Notes under the pieces: generated by a model
Told to the model about the DNA's origin: nothing
The model's input: the letters and a program-made list of their open reading frames with translations, nothing else
The model's database searches: none
Translations under genes and position numbers: made by a program
In this document: positions 1 to 11,075 of the stretch, piece by piece
Layout: the number at the start of each line of letters is the position of its first letter
How positions within the stretch are numbered: position 1 is the stretch's first letter
From: Pohlia nutans
Lineage: Eukaryota; Streptophyta; Bryopsida; Bryales; Mniaceae
NCBI GenBank assembly: GCA_022496805.1
Contig: CM040094.1
Span: 5,603,501-5,667,500, forward strand
Direction: 5' to 3'
Length of the DNA stretch: 64,000 bases

Positions 1-1200
1 GCGATCACTCGATTCACGTTCTAGTCGTCTTGAAGTTGTTGCGGTGCCGTAGATGTGGGACTCGTAAGGCCCTACTCCATTGCTTCCTCTAGAATCTCGA
101 TGGGTTGGTGCTGGTCTTCCCTGCGGTTCTCCGAAGTCTTGATGGGCCACTAGTGATCTTCCCCGCAGCCGTGTTCTTCCGCCAACGTCGCCTCCATCCT
201 TCGTCATTGTCGGGGCTATGTATTCGGAGATGCAGCCTGCACTTGCTGCGCGCGCATCCGTGCCTCCTCTCGCAATCTGGCCATCGAACGGAATAGAACC
301 CTTTGGGAAAAAACAATGCCGGATCAACCAATTGACTCTTGCGCTAAAACCCTCCAGATCACCCTCTTTCTTCTAATTCGTCCAACCCAAAATACGACTG
401 ACGTGCTTATGAAATAGATATCTGTGCAAGCTAGCGTCTGAGACACTTGGTAATGGATGAGTGCGACGAGGAAGTTGCGAGCTACACATCCACGAGAGAT
501 TCAACAACCCAACAATTCGCTTGCCTTTCAATTGTCAAACCCCAACCCCTCTGGCCCACTGATATAGCTCTACTTCAAACTCCAGTCTCTCAGGTGCAAA
601 CGGCGGCGTCCATAGCTGCACTATGATGCAAAGGAGTGCAAGAACGCACAAGTGCAACCTCGTGAACAGAATAACTCCACAACCGGAACTCGCCCCATTA
701 CACAAATTAATCGCAAAACAAAACTGCCATCTCAATCAGCTCCAGAATAGTTCAGCAACCATTACTTGTTCTTGCAGTACAACAATTCTCCCTTCTCGTG
801 ATCGATTTGTGGGTGGCTTCACCGTGTTTGAATCTGAGAGGCTGTGGGCGGTAGAGTGAAGCTCAACTCGCCACTTTCCAAACTACAGATCGCCATCTCC
901 CGCCTTAGGTCCCACGCGTCAAACTAAACGACCATAGACAACTAAGCATCATGCGACCCCTTAGTCCTTCGGGTCCACAACCTGGGTTGGTATTATATAG
1001 ACCTTATCCTCATGCACGTACAAGCTGCAAGAGAATACAATATGAAGCTTGGAACCCTAAACCCAATATATCAATAGAAAACTATACCTTTACCCTCCAA
1101 CTCTCCTTTTAGCATCAAGTGATTCAGACCACCCTAGACCATCCAAATACACTGAATACATTCAAACTGATGTTGTAGAAGTCATAGTGGCATTCTCAAT
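1..1200. other. No supported gene
   Basis: The first 0.9 kb is less AT-rich than the DNA that follows and has short open frames on both strands, none with a motif or coding character I recognise. It could be the edge of a gene lying to the left. The rest is AT-rich spacer. Confidence 0.4.
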
Positions 1201-1214
1201 CCTTTAGGGGTTAA
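1201..1214. repeat. Orphan end of a TTAA-type element
   Basis: CCTTTAGGGG followed by TTAA is the mirror image of the left end of the element at 1360. No matching left end lies upstream in the window, so it is a remnant or the right end of an element that starts outside. Confidence 0.4.
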
Positions 1215-1359
1215 GGTCATTGTATCTTGTACAAATATTAGTTTCAAATTTTCTTAGGCATCATGATTGTTGTTGCAAGTAGGAAGTTCAATATATGAAC
1301 TCAAAGTTCGAATCTGAACTTGAAATTCATAATTTAAGCTTGTAGGTAATCAATCTTAA

Positions 1360-1919
1360 CCCCTAAAGGACCAAATGTCCTAACTAGGACATTTCAATGT
1401 TCAGGTAGGTTCCCATGGTGTCAATTTTTTTTTTTTTTTTTTTTGGAAATAAATAATGTGAATTTGGTATGTCAATACAAAAATGGGAATCTAGTTTTTT
1501 TTAATTCCGAATTTTTAACTGGAAGTTTTGGAACAAAAGGATTTTTTTTAGGGACGATGGGCAATGCGGGCAGGGTTTAAAATTAACCTCAAAAATTATT
1601 ATTTTTCAACTTTAACTGTAGGATCTTGTTAAAGATTACTAATAGAGTGCATGGTAAAATTTTCATAGAATTTGACCGTACAGATTGTAAGATTATAGCG
1701 TTTGAAGTGAAAAAGATGAAATTGCAGTCTTTTGGATATTTTTGACAGTCTTTGAAGACATGGGAAAAATTGTTAAATTGGTTAAAAGAATTCTTAAATT
1801 TTATCTAATTTTTTAATTTGGTATTTTCTATCAAGAGGAAAAAAAATATCCATAAAAAAATGAATAGAAAGAGGTGAAAATGATGCTCAAAAACAGAAAA
1901 AACCGCGGTCCTTTAGGGG
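1360..1919. mobile_element. TTAA-flanked miniature element A (560 bp)
   Basis: The element starts CCCCTAAAGGACC and ends GGTCCTTTAGGGG, a perfect 13-bp inverted repeat. TTAA lies directly outside both ends (1356-1359 and 1920-1923). The interior is AT-rich with no open frame of note. The TTAA target and CCC-starting termini are those of piggyBac-type transposons, but no transposase is present, so this would be a non-autonomous copy. It shares its 13-bp terminus with the element at 44906. Confidence 0.7.
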
Positions 1920-2012
1920 TTAATCTAAGAGACGTAGTTTTTCAAAGCAGTGTAACAAGTGTACTCCAATTGATATATGAAAGGATTTCGTAATTATCAT
2001 TTATCGCCTAAA

Positions 2013-2735
2013 CCCTTTAGTGCCTAGTGTGGTTCTGGACCAACCATTAATAATATTCAACCTTATAAATTGAAGCATAGCTTAATGAAACAAGTGTTGG
2101 TTAAATATTGGTATCATCGGACCTTTAGATTGGAAGATTATAGTATGTCTTTGAACCGTATAATGCACACTCCATAATGACATTTTGGGGTGTGTGATTT
2201 CAAGGTTAAATAGAATTTGGGTTAAATTTTCAAAAGTGAAAGTGAAGATGTTCAACAATGACTAGTGTTGACACCTCTTCATTTCAATCTTTCATGTCAA
2301 GAACATACTCATACAAAAGTATTGTGAATTTTATAAGTAAGAAAGACTTATCCTTAGGAAAACAGTTATACATTAGAACAAGTAAGTAGTTGGTACATTG
2401 ATAAAGGTCAAACTACATACAATAATGGAACATGAACAAGAGAACACAATCCAACCAAAATACACAAGATAACAAACTTCTAAGCACAAGAAATACCACA
2501 TAGTATATGAGTTGTATTTGTAAGTACTTGCTTCATTTTGAGGTATTTACACTATTTTGGTGTTTTGTACATAGGTATTTGGATAGCTAAGAAAATCAAA
2601 TTCCAAATTTTCTTTATGCATCATCTATAAAATCAAAAGCTACACCTCTGGACTTCAGACACCGCACTGAGATGGTTCACAAATCTTACAACATTTCATT
2701 TTTAGTGATCTAGTGAACTTAGCGGCACTAAAGGG
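2013..2735. mobile_element. TTAA-type miniature element B (723 bp)
   Basis: The left end reads CCCTTTAGTGCC and the right end GGCACTAAAGGG, a perfect 12-bp inverted repeat. The right flank is TTAA (2736-2739). The left flank is TAAA, so one side of the target duplication has changed or the left border has decayed. It has the same terminus as the element at 49692. Confidence 0.55.
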
Positions 2736-2739
2736 TTAA

Positions 2740-3323
2740 TCGCCAATTCAACAATAGACAGTGTCTTAACCATGTGCACATGGCATTATGTCATGCGTAA
2801 CATTATTGATTTGCAAGATAAACATATGTGTAAAAGACATTTGATTGTGTTTAATTGAAGTTGACGTTAAAAGCTTTCGGATTCTACATAATAACTGCAA
2901 TTCAATTTGTTCTTTGGAATGCTCAAGATGTCGATTGAACACCAATTAGGTATACAATTCCATCTTTACACTAACATTTATCAATAACTCATCTCTTCCA
3001 ATACAGTTGGAAGAACAGCAAGTGGCACCAGCAAAACTTGGCCGATTTTAAATAGAGACCCATTAAGAAATTTCAGTAGATAGTGATAAGGAGTTCATAA
3101 AATCAGATTGGGCTCTTGTAGTACCGGAAGTAATGTCAATATTGATTTCTCAATGAGAACACACTCCTATTGTATATTGCGTAAAGTGCTTAAAGAGACG
3201 GAAAGAGATGTGCAGTCTTTTGCAATCACAGGAAGAAATCTTAAACCCTAAGTACGTTTGTACAATACAACAACCGGACTGCTGCTGGATTCAATGTATT
3301 GAAGTTCACCAATTCTTCTTCCA
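2740..3323. other. Spacer downstream of kinase pseudogene
   Basis: AT-rich sequence with no recognised gene. It probably contains the 3' flank of the minus-strand kinase that ends at 3324. Confidence 0.4.
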
Positions 3324-4636
3324 CTATGAGTATCTGTTCAAAACTTCACGCTCAAATTCTTGTTCCGCATGTTGGACTCTTCTAACTTCAATGGAATTAG
3401 TTGAAATAACATCCAATATCTCTCCAATTGTAGGTCTCTTTGTTGGATCAAATTGCCAACATCCACCCAATAGTTCACGTGTCCAATCCTCAACATGCTC
3501 AAGTACTTCGGGGCGAAGGTGTTGATTGATCACAAGATCAGTCAATAAAGAGTGGTTTTCACTCAATGGATGATCTTCAAACGGAAGTATCCCTGTTAAG
3601 ATTTCATAGCAGATCATTCCATAGCTATAAACATTTGCTGCTCTTGAAAACACCTCCGGCCTTTCGTCGAACTTCCGCTCTTTGCGTGCCTGTAATATTT
3701 CGGGTGCCCGAAAAAACCGGTGCCCAAAACTCCAATAGAGCACTCGAAGTTTGCCACAAAGCAACAAAATCCTGGCCAATCACTTTCAAATACATTTACA
3801 AGGACATTTGATGCCTTCAAGTCTCTGTGAACAATGTCACGATTGTGTAGCCAATTCACCCCCAATGCAACACCATACATGATGAATTCAGCTTTCTCCT
3901 TTGAAAATGGTCCACAATCTGTGCCACTTCTCAATTTCATCTTTTGCTGAATTAGAGTACGCAAATCACAATCGCTCTTTCGCATGAGAAATGCGAATCT
4001 TCTATCCTTCAACAATATCCCACAAAACACAGAAGAAGTATGCCATGGAAGTAATTTAGGTGTAGGAGATAAGAGATTTTCACTTCTTTCAACATGGTCT
4101 AGTAGCAATCCTTGAGGCAATTGGGACTTCACATATTTTAATAGAGCCCCCTTTTTGAACACCTTTAGCACATACTCACGTTCTTCATACCAATCAATCT
4201 CAGCATTCCTTGGATCATTCCACTTGATATGGGCTTCAAAGAGCTCAGCTTGGCCGCCCTCTGCAAACTTCCTCCCTATCACTAATTCACCAAGATCTTC
4301 ATCATCAGAGCCAGTCGATATTCCATCACCACTAAAATTTGCAAAGAAACTACCATAAGTGGGATCACTCTGAAGAGCCACGAACTCTTCCTCATTACTC
4401 ACTTCCCATTGCTCTTCATTCGTGTCCACCACCATGCTCCAATGAGCCTTCGACAACTCAATGTGCTCGTCCACTGCTGAAAAATATGACATCGACGAGG
4501 TTGCCTGATCAAATTCACTCGTTTGTACCACTGTGGCAAAATCTGACATGTTGCTTGAATCACTGTTCATCATACAAGAAGTATTGGACAATTGCAAATC
4601 TTTGAGTTGGTGCGAGCATCCACTTGTACTTGCCAT
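3324..4636 (-). pseudogene. Protein kinase, frameshifted and DFG-altered
   Basis: Single-exon protein kinase of about 437 residues if one frameshift is bridged. A Ser/Asn-rich N-terminal region of about 115 residues precedes the kinase domain. The glycine-rich loop (FAEGGQAELFEA), the lysine strand (YVLKVF) and the catalytic loop (IVHRDLKASNVLV) are present. Two defects are visible. The metal-binding DFG is NFE (VANFECS), losing the usual aspartate. In the activation segment, the T run of GTGFF (A6 at 3711-3716 on the plus strand) is one base short, so the frame ends at 3614 and the rest of the domain (RAPEIL, DVYSYGM equivalent, RPTIGEIL) continues in another frame to a stop at 3324. The C-lobe is otherwise stop-free, so the break is recent or a sequencing error in a homopolymer. 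If the frame is intact in vivo, this would probably be a pseudokinase. Confidence 0.75.
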
Positions 4637-4787
4637 CGCTATTCCAAGAGTGCTTCACTGCTTCAACTCAATCATTTTGTCAGTCACTATGAGGAACAAG
4701 CATGAGATGCTACAATGGGAAGCCAAAGATTTGCTTCTAGAAACATTAGGAACACAGCCAACATTGATGCCAGAGAAAGTCACATGA

Positions 4788-4913
4788 CGTAGATATGCCA
4801 CTAACCGTGCACATTTGACTCATTTACCGTGCACCTTAATTGTATATGATGGGAGCACTGTACAATCGAGGTGGAACTATAAGTGGAACTACGCGGTAAG
4901 TGGCATGTCTACG
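4788..4913. repeat. Small foldback repeat in kinase 5' flank
   Basis: Arms of 20 bp at 4788-4807 and 4894-4913 match in inverted orientation at 18 of 20 positions, with about 86 bp between them. It lies roughly 150 bp upstream of the kinase start codon. It may be a tiny MITE remnant. Confidence 0.5.
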
Positions 4914-5096
4914 ATATGCCAGTCTCAAACAACTACTGGATCATGTACTGTTGACCTACAACCTACCCAACTGGGCCAATCAGTCAACATTCAAGGACGA
5001 CTCTAGAGAAGAGCAAGATGCTCGATGTTCAACAGGATCGCAACAACAGCACGATGAATTCCAAGCGAACAGTCAAGCTCACCTATAACGAAGGAA

Positions 5097-6490
5097 TCAA
5101 CCAAGTGATCGATGTCGTGAGCAGCTTCGCAGTATCAACGGCAACACCGGCAGTTCTACCTCCCACACAGCTCCTCTCAAGCAGCAAGAGTGCGTGGACT
5201 GTAGATGCAAGTTTAGGGAAATGCAAACCCTCGTGATGGATTGAAGAAGTGAGGGGTGGAAGTGGTAGCTAAGATTTGAGAGCCTTGCGACTTTCGGTCC
5301 ACACGAGTGCACAGTAACTGAATATGCCTCTGCTTTCCGAGAATTTTGAAGCCCAAATTTCGACTTTGTCCAAGAGTGATGAAATTGGTGAAGGAACTAT
5401 CACGTTTTCGTCGGAGCAACTCAGAGCCAATTTCGTCACAGTTGTTTGGCAGTACTCTTCCTGAGCATGATACGAGGAAGCTGTACAGTTATTCCGGAGC
5501 TCTAACAGGCTTTGCAGGAAGAAAAGAAAAACGGAATCCTCAAATCTGTTCTCCAAGATTTTGGAAACCCAAGAGAACCCAACAAGAGAAGAATCCCAGA
5601 CAAGAGGGGGGAGATCTTTTGGGGTCATGACAGATCCATGGCGTATGAGAACGAACCTTCACGGGCGAATTTTCGGAGTGGCACCGACGCCTCAAGCTTG
5701 CGCCAAACACACACACAGACTCTCCAATGGACCGAAGAAGCTCCACAATATCTCGAAATGAACGCCGAAACGCTCGCTCAGGACAGAGCGGGGAGAGTGA
5801 GAGACGGAATCCGATGGGGGCGCAGATCGTGAGATGGATCCGCCGGGGAAAATGATTTCCTGAGCACTTCGAGAGCATCAACGGCAACGCCCGCAGTTGT
5901 ACCTCCGACACAGCTCCTCCAAAGCAAACAAGCAAGAAAGCGAAGACTCTAGAGGCGTGGTGCGAAATTAATGCATGCAAACCCTGGAGGAGTGGAGGAA
6001 GTGGTAGCTGGCCGGGGTTTTGGGAGCCTCCGACTGTCGGTCCACAGTAACGGAATATGCCCCTCTGTTTGCGCAGACTGTATCTGATGCCCGAATTTCG
6101 ACTTTGCCCAAGTGATGAAACTGGTGAGAGACAGTGATCTCAAAACTGGCTAAAATTAGCTGGATTGGCACTACCAAATAAATGGGGCTGCTAAACATAC
6201 AAAGAAAAAAAATGATTTTTTTTGGAAATGTAGCTAGAATGCTCATCATGTTATAAATATGTAGCAACTTCATGAGGTGATATCCGCAGATATCATTATG
6301 GTATCACCTTAGTATATCAAGGGTATTGCCGGATATTATAGAGGTATCGTGAGTAGTACATTCACAAGGTAGCAAAAGTATCTACCATTTATGTGGGAGG
6401 TAGCATCCTGTGCTAAATGTCATAAAGTGGTTCTGAGATCACTGAGAGGCGCTGCAAGAATGATCACGTTCTCGAAGCAGGTCAGAGCCA
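5097..6490. repeat. Direct duplication of a gene-flank-like segment
   Basis: About 340 bp at 5097-5440 is repeated at about 5870-6490. Shared blocks occur in the same order: AGCATCAACGGCAAC-like, CACACAGCTCCTC-like, GGAAGTGGTAGCT, ACTTTCGGTCCACA-like, AATTTCGACTTTG and CAGAGCCAATTTC. The right copy is interrupted by the 313-bp element at 6132. Open frames in both copies show no recognisable domain. The segment looks like duplicated promoter or leader DNA, perhaps related to the adjacent kinase, but that link is a guess. Confidence 0.6.
6132..6444. mobile_element. Short TIR element in a duplicated segment (313 bp)
   Basis: The ends are CAGTGATCTCAAAAC and its inverted counterpart GTTCTGAGATCACTG, 14 of 15 matching. 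AGA occurs directly outside both ends (6129-6131 and 6445-6447) as a possible 3-bp target duplication. The parallel segment near 5385 lacks the insert and gives an approximate empty site. There is no coding capacity. The superfamily is not decided: CAGTG ends recall hAT, but the usual 8-bp duplication is absent. Confidence 0.65.
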
Positions 6491-9391
6491 ATTTCATTTA
6501 CGCTTGCTGAGCATTCTGATGTGTGTTTTTGTGTGTGAATTCACGTGAAGTGGCAGAACGCAGCTCTGTGCAAGTTCAACTGTGCATCTCCTTTTAAACT
6601 ACCAACTCAGCAGCAACATTAAATACGACTCAGCAAATGAATGATCGACGATGCCCACAAGGCAATTTAACTTAAGCTGTGTCTGCAACCACGGGTACTC
6701 AAACGATGGATCTTCAGCTGCACACACAGTGCAGTAATCTCTGGATCATGAGGACTCCAAAATTTCTCAAATTAATATGCAACACCTAATTAATCCTCAT
6801 TAGTAAGTTGGTACATCATCAAATAATGAATATCCTTATAATGGAATATCATTACCGTTAAAGATTTCTTCCCTTCACTCTTCTTCCTTTCATTCTTTCA
6901 ACATTGGTGCACTAAAGTTGATACGAACTACCTAAGTTGTAGTAGTGCTTTATCAAAAAAATAAAAATTGAAGGCATTTTCAATGTAATGTTTGATTTTA
7001 AATTGTCATTAGAGAGGAAAGTGATATGCCAATGTATCAAATAGGGCGATCATGGCCTGTATGAGTACCCCTTCAAAAAAGAGTGTGGTATTTCAGAAAA
7101 TAACATCCTTTTTATTAGTGAAAAGAATCATTGAAAGACTACAAAAACTAGATGATTTTATAGGCTCCGTGGCTGCAACTATATATACATGGTGTGAAAG
7201 ACAAAATTTCTAGCACACATAAAATGCCAGTTAAACACGAGTCATGTACATAGTGAGATGAATCTCACCAATACCCATATTAGGCTATTGCCCAACATGT
7301 ATATAGAACACATAGTACATTCAAGATGAAAGCAATATTGTAAAAAAAAATCTATTAAAAGCTCTAAAATATCTTAGTTTGTCGTTGTTTCGATGACTCA
7401 CGAAGAACTTTTCTAAATGACAAATAACACTTTTTGGCAAAAAATTTGGCATAATCGAATGAGAATGATGATTATGCAAATGAAATTTATATATTAAATA
7501 TTAAATATTAATACATTAAAAATTTGTTTTGTGAATGAAAATCATGTATTGACTTTTTTCTCTCTAACCACCCTCCAAAGCACTCTCTAAAGGAATCATG
7601 TGCAATTAAGGGTTTTATGTATATGCAAAAAATTGTAAAGCTTAAAATTTTAGTCAAAGATTTATGTATCTTCTATCTTGCTTAATTGTATTTGATAAAA
7701 AAAAATATAAATTTTTTGGAAACATATATACTCCATTTACTAGATTAAAAAAATAAGGTATATGAGAATATATAAGCAAGCACAGCAAAATGTAGATGCT
7801 ATTGTTTAAATAATCACTGGAAAATATAGCATCTACTTTTTGGTTGATAAATACATGTTAATCGTGTTAATATGTAGTGTGCTTGTATAGTTTAACAAAG
7901 TTTATGAATCGACATGTTAATTTAATTTGTTTCTTCCAATTATATTCTCATGAACATGAACATCAATGTAACAAAGTTAGTTGATTGTTTATGCCAAATG
8001 ACTTGATCACTTGATAAATGGCTTTGACATTGTCATTTGAACCATTTTAAGTTAGGTTTGTAGTGCATTCAATGTTCTTGTATAAGCACTAGCACCTTTC
8101 ATAGATCAATCATAATTGATGAATAATGAGGTCAATTGTATTCAAGAAATTTCATTAGAAAGTTTCTATTCATAAATGTTGATATTTGGAATTGAGAATC
8201 ATTGTTCATTGTATGAAACTTGAAAGGATAGTTACCTTTCATGTCCAAACTATGAATGGATTTTTCACCCTCAATTATAAACAATGTTAAATGAAAGTGT
8301 AATCTATGGGAACGTTTATGGATGCAAGAAAATATTTTCAATTGTACTCATTGGGAAGGAATATTTTCAATTGCAACTCATTGAAAAGAGAGATATTCGA
8401 ATTATGCAATTGATTGGAAGCATGAACGGTTTGCTTTTAATTCGTAAATTTTACAATGTACTAGTAAGGCCTAGTGTCCGTTCGTAATGTCAATGACTTA
8501 GTGCCCACCGGACAGAGGACCATTGGATGTGCCAAGTAAGTACTAAGCCACCCCATCTACTGGTTTTACATCCGGTTCCACGCTTACAAAAGCTGAAGCT
8601 CGAGCCCCTCTCAACTCATTCGATAATTTCTCTTCAGGTCCTTCGGAGTTGCTCCTCGCGGTCATTTCCACTTGGGAGCCCTCTTTTCTTGTCGCCTGGT
8701 ACGTATCTTGATCATTCTTCTGTGCTTTTCGAATCACATAGACATTAATTTAATTAGCAACGGTCTAGCTCTCTGCGATTGCCAACGGAGTCAGTCCATC
8801 GATCTGCTTTCATTTCATTATTTTGTACTATCATACGCACGGCTGGCTAGACCTTCTCTCGCTACTCCAATCAAATGAGCTCCTGATTGATTTGCTGCGA
8901 GCTCATACATCATTTCTTTGTTAGTTGTCTGAGATCGGAATCATCCTCTGCATCTAAGCTGCAGGATTGCAGTACCACCAGCAGTGACTTAGACATGCTT
9001 TGTTTGCTACTTTTCTAGATCAATTGTGTACTCCAAGATCGAGTTCTTATCTAGGTTGTGCATTTGCGCATTCAAGCCGTTATTTAGCAGTATGATGGCG
9101 CGCTTTGTAGGAAGTTTCGTTGTTCATCTAGGACTTTAGAACTGAAACCAGGTTGTAATTGCTTTTGCTTTTTCGTCGACGCATTGTCTAGTATCATTTC
9201 TTGCCTTTAGAATCATCACCAAGTTTCTGCACTGTCTAGGAGTTAGTACGTGAATATCATATTCGTATTTATTTGATAAATATGAGTTTTGTTGATCATT
9301 CGAGATCTCTCAATTACGTGGAGAGTGCAAACACCATCCTAACTTTTTGCATGGTTTGCGATTGCAGGTTTAGGATATATCGACACCGACG
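6491..9391. other. Intergenic DNA and leader of the peptide gene
   Basis: Mostly AT-rich spacer with no supported gene. A 50-bp motif at about 8469-8518 (GTCCGTTCGTAATG ... CCACCGGAC) recurs at 52577. From about 8850 the sequence becomes T-rich and intron-like, and a plausible 3' splice site (GATTGCAG at about 9360-9367) lies just before the start codon at 9392. A leader intron is therefore likely. Confidence 0.45.
8469..8518. repeat. Dispersed 50-bp repeat, copy 1
   Basis: A block beginning GTCCGTTCGTAATG and ending CCACCGGACAG is repeated near 52577-52620 with a few changes. The outer bases GTCCG and CGGAC are complementary, so it may be a tiny inverted-repeat element. Confidence 0.4.
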
Positions 9392-9670
9392 ATGGCGCGA
9401 GCAATCATGGCAACATGGGTGGTGGCCTTGTGCCTCATTCTTCTGGTCCTCGGTCAACACGGGGCCGAAGCTCGACGCAATCCGATCGACTGTGGCGGCA
9501 ACGCCCACTTCCGCTACTCGTGCTTGTATCCCAAGCCACCACCGGGGAGCTCGATCACGGCAACATGCGAGGTGGCGATGTCGCGGTTCAAGGCTGGCGA
9601 TAAGGAGTGTGGCCGTTACGGCTTCAGTGGCATCTACTACTGCTTCGGGGCACCTGGAACCCCGTCTTGA
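9392..9670 (+). CDS. Small secreted cysteine-containing peptide
   Basis: 92-residue protein. Residues 1 to about 27 form a clear signal peptide (MARAIMATWVVALCLILLVL, then ending near GAEA), so it should enter the secretory pathway. The mature part, about 65 residues, has five cysteines (in IDC, YSC, TATC, KEC and YYC), a KPPPGSS stretch and a C-terminal FGAPGTPS. The mature start RRN-x3-C followed nine residues later by a Cys after an aromatic weakly recalls RALF peptides, but the YISY and RCRR signatures are missing and I do not assign it to that family. An odd cysteine count leaves one unpaired or able to form a dimer. The open frame is GC-richer than its flanks, which supports a real gene. 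A splice acceptor precedes the ATG by about 24 bp. Confidence 0.6.
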   Translation: MARAIMATWVVALCLILLVLGQHGAEARRNPIDCGGNAHFRYSCLYPKPPPGSSITATCEVAMSRFKAGDKECGRYGFSGIYYCFGAPGTPS

Positions 9671-9898
9671 TCGATAGGATCTTTGTTTGTACCGAGCTAG
9701 CAGTCTGTTGTATCGAAGAAGCTCGCTTGTACAAGTAGAGATTGCATATGCATAGCACCTAGTTCCGATCGATTGTGTATGGTCTAGCTCAAGGATCCAT
9801 GTATAAATGGATGTGTCTTTGTGGCCTCATGATCTTTGTGGCCTCATAATCATTGATTAATAAACTGCCTTTCGGCTTCAGCTTGGTTTGAACATTGA

Positions 9899-9903
<5 letters not shown>

Positions 9904-9961
<58 letters not shown>
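9904..9961. repeat. AT microsatellite
   Basis: An almost pure run of about 28 TA units, about 235 bp past the stop codon of the peptide gene. Length variation between individuals is likely. Confidence 0.9.
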
Positions 9962-9965
<4 letters not shown>

Positions 9966-10923
9966 TGTTGCCCTGTGTAGTGGCCCAGTGCTCCCCGTGA
10001 TTTAGTCATGCTTTTGTTTTGCTTTTTATAATAATTTATGCATTGTTTAATTCAATTTCCGGTAAAGAAGATACAAAATTCGATTAGAAAACCATAATTT
10101 TCACCATAGCTCTAAAATTACGAAACAGCTTTAGTGCATCCCTACTCGTCAAGAACTTTCCAACAATGCCAAAAAATGACATTAAAAATTTTACTTTTCA
10201 TTTTTCTTCATTTAATAAGTTCAATTTAATGAATCAATGGTGACAAAAATAACTCAAAGTTCCATAATTCTCCCGTTGTATGTTCAAAAGCAATGAAACA
10301 ACTTTGGTGGTGAGTCCCCTCCTCATTGAGACTTGAGAGCTTTTGACATGGAAATGGGGCATTTTGACATTTAAACAAAACTAGATTGATTTTTAAACAA
10401 AATGCCATTTTTTAACCCTTTAATGTCAACCCGGGCCCCAGGGGCTAGGTTTTAGGTTTAATTTTCCTCGTTCGTGAAGCATAGTCAACCGCTGTTGACC
10501 AGGCAAGTACCGTTCGGCGCAAGGTTGAGCGGAGATTCCAATTTGTTTTCCCATGACGTTTGTCTTGTTGCGCACAATTTGCGATTTGGATCGCTGGTGT
10601 TTCGGGGAGAAGGAGCTCTCATTTTTGCTTTTGCTTGTGTTCTTGCCTGTTGCAGAGGCGATTGTCTATGCGGTTTCGAGCACCATCAAGAGTGTAGTTT
10701 CTTTGTCAGCATGCGTTGCTAAATCTGAGGGTTTAGGTGTTTTTGGAATTACGTTTGAGCCGTTGGTTGCATGTCCGCCTAAATGGAAGTGAGGTCATTG
10801 ATGCATTGAGGAGGATGTTGGGAGTGAGACGTTGGTAGCGGCAGGTAGTAGAAAACCAGGTTGACTTGGAGATGACGAGCGTGGGGATGCAAAGAGCGAG
10901 AGAGGTAATTTTCTTGATCCTCT
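9962..10923. other. No supported gene
   Basis: AT-rich at first, then GC-richer from about 10440. TTAACCCTTTAATG at about 10415 resembles the left end of the TTAA-type elements, but no right end is seen. Overlapping short open frames at 10474-10792 have no recognisable motif. Confidence 0.4.
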
Positions 10924-11075
10924 ATTGTTGAGTGATTTTGGGCCTGGCCTATTCTTGGGTGATTTTGGGCATGATCCTGTTCTTGGGTAATTTTGGGTCA
11001 AGCATGTTCTTGGGTGATTTTGTGCCTGGTCAGTTCTTGGGTGATTTTGGGCCTGGTCAGTTCTTGAGTGATTCT
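10924..11075. repeat. Minisatellite, about 30-bp unit, about 5 copies
   Basis: Imperfect tandem units contain TTCTTGGGTGATTTTGGGCC followed by TGGTCAG. Units are close to 30 bp, so a frame running through them would encode a ten-residue repeat (FLGDFGPGQ-like) in an open frame at 10932-11144. No start context or homology supports that frame as a gene. Confidence 0.65.

Noticed and set aside
5097..5980. Minus-strand frames in the duplicated segment as genes
   Set aside because: The two copies do not keep a common frame, no domain is visible and the sequence reads like promoter or leader DNA.
9480..9670. RALF peptide
   Set aside because: RRN-x3-C and the first cysteine spacing are similar, but the YISY motif, the second cysteine pair spacing and the RCRR end are absent.
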